Translations under genes and position numbers: made by a program
Assembly: GCA_037147175.1 (NCBI GenBank)
Contig: JBAWVS010000007.1
Location: 7,642-71,641 of the forward strand
DNA length: 64,000 nt
DNA from: a bacterium
GTDB taxonomy: Bacteria > Cyanobacteriota > Vampirovibrionia > Gastranaerophilales > UBA9971
Direction: 5' to 3'
Part shown: positions 58,626 through 64,000 of the stretch, one piece after another
Numbering within the stretch: position 1 is the stretch's first letter
Layout: the number at the start of each line of letters is the position of its first letter
Notes under the pieces: model-generated
Told to the model about the DNA's origin: nothing
The model's input: only the letters and a program-made list of their open reading frames with translations
Database searches by the model: none

Positions 58626-59687
58626 ATGAGAATCGCTCAATTTGCCCCTTTATGGGAAACAGTTCCACCTAAAAAATACGGTGGGACGGAGCTGGTTGTA
58701 TATATTTTATGTGAAGAGCTTTCCAGAAGAGGGCATGAAGTAACGTTATTTGCTTCGGGTGATTCAAAAACTTCTGCAAACTTAGAAGCCATTATTGATA
58801 AACCAATGAGGGAATCAGGTTATTTAAATGTTTCCTGTTATGAAAGTATGGCAATGGCAAAATTAATTGAAATGAAAGACAATTTTGATATTGTTCATAA
58901 CCATCTTGGACCGTCCTTTATTCCTTTTAGCGGACTTCTGGGCATTCCTGTAGTTAATACAATACATGGCGCATTTATTAACAAAGAAGACATCAGTTTT
59001 TGCATGAAATACAAAGATAGTCCTTTTATTTCGATAAGCGACTCCCAAAGAGACGGCGCACCGGAACTTAATTATATTTCTACGGTATACAACGGTATAC
59101 AGATAGAAAAATACACTTATCAAGACAAAACTGACAATAATGATAAATATATTGCATTTTTAGGCAGGCTTTCTGAAGAAAAAGGAGTTCATCTTGCTAT
59201 TCAATTAGCAAAAGAAACAGGACATAAGCTTATTATTGCAGGCAAAATTGATGTGGCTGACAGAAAATATTATGAAAAAGATGTTAAACATTTAATAGAC
59301 AACAAACAAATTGTTTATATCGGTGAACTCGGTCATGATGATAAAGTTAAATTGCTTAAAAATGCTTTTATGACTGTTCATCCTGTAACATGGCCGGAGC
59401 CGTTCGGTCTGGTAATGGCAGAATCCATGGCGTGCGGGACACCTGTTCTTGCACTAAATCAGGGGTCTATTCCTGAGGTTATAAAAAATAAAGTTTCAGG
59501 GTATGTTGAAAATAATATTAAATCGCTTATAAAAAGGGTTAAAGATATAGAAAAAATAGACAGAAAAGCTTGCAGAAAACATGTCGAAGATAATTTTTCT
59601 GCTGAAAGAATGACTGAAGGTTATCTTTCTGTTTTTAGAAAAGTTATAAGCAGCAGAATTAAAGATTTTGAATCCTCGGGGGTATAA
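58626..59687 (+). CDS. Family 4 glycosyltransferase
   Basis: A 353-residue GT-B enzyme. The N-terminal domain has 'IAQFAPLWETVPPKKYGGTE' + 'LVVYILCEELSRRGHEVTLF'; the C-terminal nucleotide-sugar site has 'YIAFLGRLSEEKGVHLAIQL' and 'PEPFGLVMAESMACGTPVLA' (the E-x7-E motif). The 'PPKKYGGTE' start is typical of a GT4 branch making glycans of unknown structure. AGGAGG precedes the ATG. The glutaredoxin gene follows 2 bp after its stop. Confidence 0.9.
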   Translation: MRIAQFAPLWETVPPKKYGGTELVVYILCEELSRRGHEVTLFASGDSKTSANLEAIIDKPMRESGYLNVSCYESMAMAKLIEMKDNFDIVHNHLGPSFIPFSGLLGIPVVNTIHGAFINKEDISFCMKYKDSPFISISDSQRDGAPELNYISTVYNGIQIEKYTYQDKTDNNDKYIAFLGRLSEEKGVHLAIQLAKETGHKLIIAGKIDVADRKYYEKDVKHLIDNKQIVYIGELGHDDKVKLLKNAFMTVHPVTWPEPFGLVMAESMACGTPVLALNQGSIPEVIKNKVSGYVENNIKSLIKRVKDIEKIDRKACRKHVEDNFSAERMTEGYLSVFRKVISSRIKDFESSGV

Positions 59688-59689
59688 AT

Positions 59690-59950
59690 ATGGCAAAAGT
59701 CGTGGCTTATACAGTTGATTACTGTCCTTACTGCAAAAAAGCGAAAGCTCTGCTTAATCAAAAAGGTGTTGATTTTGAAGATATAGATATTACCGATAAT
59801 GAAGATGAGATGAGAGAAAAACTCGAAAAAATTGCAAACGGGAGAAATACGGTTCCCCAAATTTTCATAAATGATGTTTCTATAGGAGGATATACTGATT
59901 TAAAGGCATTAAACGACTCGGGAGAGCTTGATAAACTGCTTGAGAAATAA
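59690..59950 (+). CDS. grxC: Glutaredoxin
   Basis: An 86-residue dithiol glutaredoxin. Active site C12-P-Y-C15 in 'VDYCPYCKKAKALLNQKG', 'RNTVPQIFINDVSIGGYTDL' with the cis-Pro (TVPQ) and the 'GG' glutathione contact. It reduces disulfides using glutathione. Co-transcribed with the upstream glycosyltransferase (2-bp gap), an odd partner. Confidence 0.94.
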   Translation: MAKVVAYTVDYCPYCKKAKALLNQKGVDFEDIDITDNEDEMREKLEKIANGRNTVPQIFINDVSIGGYTDLKALNDSGELDKLLEK

Positions 59951-60143
59951 ACATTTATTGTTGATTTTTCGCTCGTTTATAGAAAAAAGGTAAAAACAAC
60001 CCTTTTGTTTTACGCTGAATTCTAAATAGAATTGTAACAAAGTGTTGCGATTTCAATGTGAATTTAGCAATTTTTTTATTTACGAGATTTATATAAATAT
60101 GAAAGTAATTTAGTTTTTTAAAAAAACGAAAGGGAAAAAAATT

Positions 60144-60413
60144 ATGTTAATGTCAGTAAGATTTCACAACCCTTCTTTTGGGTGTTCTAAGTGTGAACTT
60201 GGTAAAGAGGCTGTAGTTACACTAGTTGATAAAGGTCTTAGCCGTGAAGCTGCAGAAAACCTTCTTGACTATTACGCCCCTACTAATGGGAAAAATCATG
60301 TTCCTTTGGACTTTCCTATTCCACACGATGTGCTTATTAAGAATGTTTCTCGTAAAATTCTTGCTAATCCGGACATTGTTATTAAGCAATTAAACGAAAA
60401 AGGAATATATTAA
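60144..60413 (+). CDS. Small protein with an SFG motif and Cys pair
   Basis: An 89-residue protein, 'MLMSVRFHNPSFGCSKCELG', then 'VDKGLSREAAENLLDYYAPT' and a C-terminal helix 'KILANPDIVIKQLNEKGI'. C14-x2-C17 directly follows SFG. No family recognised. AAAGGG is about 10 bp before the ATG. It is convergent with the universal stress gene, 6 bp between stops. Confidence 0.55.
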   Translation: MLMSVRFHNPSFGCSKCELGKEAVVTLVDKGLSREAAENLLDYYAPTNGKNHVPLDFPIPHDVLIKNVSRKILANPDIVIKQLNEKGIY

Positions 60414-60419
60414 TAAAAA

Positions 60420-61253
60420 TTATAGTTTAATCTTTATAAGCATTATAGGGCAATTACATTCAGATAGAACTCTTTTTAATATAGAAGCTTTAAGATGTGA
60501 CAAAATTCCATGCCAGGCTAGTGCTATTAAATCATTATTATTTTCTTTGGCAAAATTCAAAATTTCATCCGCAGGGTTGCCATGAAAAAGAGATAATTTA
60601 AGATTTATGTGATTATGATTATGCAATATAGGACAAAATCTTCTCATAAATTCTTTTGACCAGGAACTCCATTCATGTTGCGGATAATCTTCGTAATAAG
60701 GCGCTGTAAAAGCACCTTCTTCTTTTATTAATTCGGCTTTATGACTTGATATATGAACTAAATCAATCTCCGCAGTGGTTTTTACAAGTATATTCATTAC
60801 CGGAACAAGCGCCTGTGCGGAATTCGGGGCGCCATTCAGAGGAATCAGTGCTCTTTTGGGAATCCACTTATCTTCTTGTAAAGTCATTTCAATATCAGGT
60901 TTTATTAACAAAACCGGTTTACTAGTATTTTCAACAACTTTTATGGCAACTGAACCTGCCTTTTGTGTTTTATCACAAGTTTTACCATGTGTACCCATGA
61001 CTATATAATCTGCATGCTCGCTTTCAAGAAGAATTACTTCAGCCGGATCACCGGTTTTTTGGCTAAAAATATAGCAACCTAAATCTTCTTTATTTATTCC
61101 AATTTTTTCTAAAAACGAATTTGAATCAATTTTTTCCTCTGATATATGAAGAATACAAAGAGTTGTCTCAAGCAATTCTGCAAGACTTTTTGCCGGTATA
61201 AATGCTTTTAGCGAAGCCTCTGAACCATCCAAAGGCAATAAAATCTTTTTCAT
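60420..61253 (-). CDS. Tandem universal stress protein (two UspA domains)
   Basis: A 277-residue protein built of two UspA folds. Domain 1 (about 1-130) has 'MKKILLPLDGSEASLKAFIP' and the ATP-binding 'YIVMGTHGKTCDKTQKAGSV' + 'AIKVVENTSKPVLLI' (G-x2-G-x9-G-S). Domain 2 (about 140-277) has 'RALIPLNGAPNSAQALVPVM' and 'LIALAWHGILSHLKASILKR' without the full glycine motif, so probably only domain 1 binds ATP. It starts 4 bp after the GH65 gene stop, in one operon with it. Confidence 0.9.
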   Translation of the reverse strand: MKKILLPLDGSEASLKAFIPAKSLAELLETTLCILHISEEKIDSNSFLEKIGINKEDLGCYIFSQKTGDPAEVILLESEHADYIVMGTHGKTCDKTQKAGSVAIKVVENTSKPVLLIKPDIEMTLQEDKWIPKRALIPLNGAPNSAQALVPVMNILVKTTAEIDLVHISSHKAELIKEEGAFTAPYYEDYPQHEWSSWSKEFMRRFCPILHNHNHINLKLSLFHGNPADEILNFAKENNNDLIALAWHGILSHLKASILKRVLSECNCPIMLIKIKL

Positions 61254-61257
61254 GTTC

Positions 61258-63633
61258 TTAATCCTTCCAGTTCCAGTTGTTATAGCTTAACTGAACTCCA
61301 TAATAACTTGTATTTATATTTAATTTTTTCCAGTTGTTTTGTCCTAAACTGACAAAAATAGTTTTGTTAGTAGAGAATGAACTCTCATTATTGCTTTCTG
61401 AAAGAAAGAAAGTTATTTCTTCTTTGTTTAACTTAATATTCAAATCGTGTCCCAGCCATTTAACAGAGAATTCAAGATTTTCCCATGCTTCAGGCAAGTG
61501 AGGATCAAAAATTAAACCCTTGTCAGTCGGGTACATCCCTGCAAAGCCCATAACAACAGACATCCAAATACCACCTTGCGAGGCTATATGTATTCCACCT
61601 GCGGAATTACCAAATTGATCATCAAGGTCAATTCGTGCATTTTTAACAAAATAGTTGTAAGCATCCTCTGTTTTTCCAAGTCTTGCTGCTACTAAACTAT
61701 GAATACTCGGACTTAAAGAACTTCCATGACCTGTTTTTGGCTCGTAAAATTCGTAATTTGCAAGAATTATATCCCTTGAAAAGTTTTCTCCAAAAAGATA
61801 TAAAAACATTAAAACATCTGCCTGCTTTATTACCTGTGTATTTTTTATTTTTTCTGAACCTAAAATTATGTCCATAGGCACAGATCTGGGTTCAAACTGT
61901 TTTAAGTCTATATATTCCAAATCATAGAACCCTTTAAACTGCTCAAATATCCCTGTCTTTTGGTCAAAACCTGTATATATTTTATCTTTATATTTTTTCC
62001 AGTTTTTAATCTCTGAATTTTTAAGTTTAATTTTTTTCTTAAGAAGTAAGAGTTCTTCGTTAAAACTATTTTCCAGAAAATCATAAATTTTAATTGCAAT
62101 TTCGAAGTTATTTTGAATTAAATAATTCGTATAAGCGTTATCATCAACTTTTTCGTGATATTCATCAGGTCCTATAACTGTTGGAATATGATAAAGACCC
62201 TCATCTTCCAACCTTAACAAACTTTCGCTAAACCTTGCTGTTTCAAATACAATTTCAGCACCATGATTTACCAAAAACTCTTTATCCTCTGTCGCTTGCC
62301 AGTATTTCCAGATAGCATAGGCAATATCAGACGAAAGATGATTTTCATATTGACCCGATAAAATAAAAACAGCATCACCATTTGGAAGTATTACATGAGA
62401 CGGAGTCATTTCACGACCTGAATCTGTCGATTCCCAGGCAAAAGATGCCCCTTTAAATCCAGTCTCGGTCGCATGCTCTCTTGCACCATCAAGCGTATTA
62501 TATCTGTACAAAAGTAATTTTTTGGCGATTTCAGGCTTTGTGTAAGTAAAAAACGGCAAGAGAAACATTTCAGTATCCCAGAAAACATGACCTTTATAGG
62601 CTTCGCCTGAAAGATTTCTTGCAGGAATTGAATACTTATCTCCGCTGAATTCACCTGAAATAATCAAGTGATAAAGTGCAAAATCAATAAATTTTTGGTC
62701 ACATTCATTGCCGGAAATTTTTACATTTGATTCAGCAAATCTTGTTCTCCATTTTTCAACATGTTTTTTTGCGCTTGTTTCAAAAAAATCCTGACCTAGC
62801 TCTATAATATTTTTTTCTGCCGATTCTTTTAAATTTTGTGTGTCCATATTACTGTAGGCCGTTGTTATGGCTTTTACACAATAAATTTTTCCTGCTTCAG
62901 CCAACCACTTAAACTCTTCAAAGCTTCCGCTGAAATTATTTATAATCTGATTATTAGTATTTGTATTTTTGTAGACAACATCGTCAATACAGCTCAAATT
63001 ACTTTTTTGAAGCATAATTAATTCTTTATTACTGGTTTTTGACTTCATCAACACTGATGAATAAGAGTCAGTAGATATATTTTGATTAATTAAATAATTA
63101 AAATCTGCTGTATTGCAGTCAATTCCCGATAATACCCTTAAATTTCCGGTGTAATTTTCAGGCCTGATAAGAAGACATTTACCTAATTCATGTTTATTAG
63201 AAACAGATATAAATTTAATTATTTTAATACTGGAAATTCTTCCGATCTTATCAACGCATTGCCATTCCCTGACCGTGCATCCGTTATTTAAATCAATATA
63301 TCTCCTATGAAAAATAGTTTTATTATTAATTAAATCAACCTTTTCATCTTCTACAAAGATTTTTATGCTTGTCCAATCCGGAATTTTAACTAAAATATTA
63401 AAATCATTAAAAATATCTTTTTCATAAAACCCTGCTAGAAAACTCCCCGGTGAACTTTGGGGATAAAGCTCTTCAAGACTGTTTCTTGTGCCTATATAGC
63501 CATTTCCCATAGAAAATATTGTTTCTATATCTCTTTCTTTGGCAGGTAAATAGCTGGTCTCTGAAAGAGAATATTTTGCTTTCAACGAGAATTTACTTAA
63601 ACTTATATCGAAAAAAATAATATCCATAACCAT
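61258..63633 (-). CDS. Glycoside hydrolase family 65 sugar phosphorylase
   Basis: A 791-residue GH65 protein. The N-terminal beta domain includes 'IFSMGNGYIGTRNSLEE'; the catalytic barrel has 'GHVFWDTEMFLLPFFTYTKP' (349-368), 'YRYNTLDGAREHA' and 'VIGPDEYHEKVDDNAYTNYL', where E491 is the general-acid position known in maltose phosphorylase. 'GHGSSLSPSIHSLVAARLG' is the phosphate-binding loop. Members phosphorolyse maltose, trehalose, kojibiose or nigerose; which one cannot be told. The start has no good ribosome site (63633, or ATG 63627). It leads the operon with the stress protein. Confidence 0.9.
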   Translation of the reverse strand: MVMDIIFFDISLSKFSLKAKYSLSETSYLPAKERDIETIFSMGNGYIGTRNSLEELYPQSSPGSFLAGFYEKDIFNDFNILVKIPDWTSIKIFVEDEKVDLINNKTIFHRRYIDLNNGCTVREWQCVDKIGRISSIKIIKFISVSNKHELGKCLLIRPENYTGNLRVLSGIDCNTADFNYLINQNISTDSYSSVLMKSKTSNKELIMLQKSNLSCIDDVVYKNTNTNNQIINNFSGSFEEFKWLAEAGKIYCVKAITTAYSNMDTQNLKESAEKNIIELGQDFFETSAKKHVEKWRTRFAESNVKISGNECDQKFIDFALYHLIISGEFSGDKYSIPARNLSGEAYKGHVFWDTEMFLLPFFTYTKPEIAKKLLLYRYNTLDGAREHATETGFKGASFAWESTDSGREMTPSHVILPNGDAVFILSGQYENHLSSDIAYAIWKYWQATEDKEFLVNHGAEIVFETARFSESLLRLEDEGLYHIPTVIGPDEYHEKVDDNAYTNYLIQNNFEIAIKIYDFLENSFNEELLLLKKKIKLKNSEIKNWKKYKDKIYTGFDQKTGIFEQFKGFYDLEYIDLKQFEPRSVPMDIILGSEKIKNTQVIKQADVLMFLYLFGENFSRDIILANYEFYEPKTGHGSSLSPSIHSLVAARLGKTEDAYNYFVKNARIDLDDQFGNSAGGIHIASQGGIWMSVVMGFAGMYPTDKGLIFDPHLPEAWENLEFSVKWLGHDLNIKLNKEEITFFLSESNNESSFSTNKTIFVSLGQNNWKKLNINTSYYGVQLSYNNWNWKD

Positions 63634-63684
63634 TATTTTTTATGATTTGGATATTATTTATAATTGTTCAGATGTACTAATTCT

Positions 63685-63951
63685 TTATGCATTCATATCA
63701 AGATTAATTGGAGCAGCATTTGCATTAAAAGCTGCAATAATTGGTTTTAGCAATAATTCTCGTTTATCGCTTTTCATCGCACCAAATCGTGCATCTATAT
63801 ATGTCAAATCAGAAGAAGACCATTGCGGATCCGATGTCCTCAAAATTATTCCATCTGGACATTGTGAAACTTGATAATTTTTACTCCTATCATATCTTTT
63901 TGGACTAAATGCATTTAAAAGAGCATCCCTTGTGTTTTGATCTGAAGTATA
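63685..63951 (-). pseudogene. C-terminal gene fragment without a start, at the window edge
   Basis: A protein-like frame of 88 codons ends at 63685-63687 and reads 'YTSDQNTRDALLNAFSPKRY' then 'DRSKNYQVSQCPDGIILRTS' and 'DPQWSSSDLTYIDARFGAMK'. It has no start codon near its beginning and meets an in-frame TGA at 63952-63954, with a second stop a few codons further. It may be a decayed gene tail or a gene carrying a frameshift close to the window edge. The family is not recognised. A plus-strand open frame over the same bases looks like its shadow. Confidence 0.35.
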
Positions 63952-64000
63952 TCATGCCCCGATGTCCAGTCAGAATTTTTTTAAGTTACTATCCTATGCA

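Noticed and set aside
63647-63874. Plus-strand 75-codon open frame at the right edge
   Set aside because: Opposes a better minus-strand frame; no ribosome site or domain.
1-64000. rRNA genes, complete tRNA genes, known riboswitches
   Set aside because: None recognised on either strand by eye; only the tRNA(Met) half at 5264-5308.

Overview
The window comes from an AT-rich, Gram-negative-type bacterium. My best guess is the non-photosynthetic sister lineage of Cyanobacteria (Melainabacteria/Vampirovibrionia, Gastranaerophilales-like). The reasons are a Kdo transferase (waaA) together with an S-layer-homology outer-membrane protein, a Tic20-like membrane protein, a YvcK/CofD protein with a two-helix membrane anchor, the 'LERKAFG'-type repeat protein, and a short '(I/V/L)SFG' or 'ISFTG' peptide near the N-terminus of several otherwise unrelated proteins. 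The assignment is inference: there is no rRNA gene here, and the only tRNA sequence is a fragment.

Layout. 1-970: end of an AIM24-family gene and a small cupin. About 977-8880: an accessory island of small cassettes: a metallophosphoesterase, a GIY-YIG-like protein, an orphan AbiEi-type regulator, a complete AbiE-type pair (DUF6088 + AbiEii), the 3' half of an initiator tRNA(Met) with a strong terminator, a largely gene-free stretch filled with short motifs repeated every 11 bp, a HEPN/MNT pair, a toxin-first TA pair and two small conserved proteins. Direct repeats flank several cassettes. 9053-38219: mostly housekeeping genes: murC, a sensor kinase and response regulator facing each other, a decayed IS200/IS605 transposase, an acyltransferase, a SpoIID-like protein, a MnmC-like methyltransferase, ispG, an unusual FtsH-like protease, yvcK-panB-panC, a His/Gln/Asn-rich surface protein, tmk, a pgsA-like gene, trmL, rmlA, an HDOD gene and a SNF2 helicase. 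38220-42240: a MITE-like element and lineage-specific small proteins. 42240-63633: an SLH protein, waaA, a DUF4258 repeat protein, mutS, typA, mscS, a TIGR01212 radical SAM gene, TPR and Tic20-like genes, rpsF-ssb-rpsR, dapF, gloA, a glycosyltransferase with glutaredoxin, and a GH65 phosphorylase with a universal stress protein. The right edge holds a C-terminal gene fragment.

How the genes work together. Envelope biogenesis recurs (murC, dapF, waaA, rmlA, SpoIID-like, PlsC-like, pgsA-like, SLH protein). Cofactor and precursor supply is represented by panB/panC and ispG. rpsF-ssb-rpsR, mutS, typA and trmL belong to replication, repair and translation. The island carries at least three toxin-antitoxin-type modules and looks like a repeatedly used integration hotspot.

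The most unusual items are: (1) the 849-residue protein at 21393-23942, where a degenerate ClpA/B-D1-like region replaces the membrane part of FtsH ahead of an intact AAA + M41 zinc protease; (2) five families of short motifs in 10-11 bp phase around the tRNA fragment, probably integrase arm-type sites left by several elements; and (3) the recurring N-terminal SFG motif, which may be a targeting tag.
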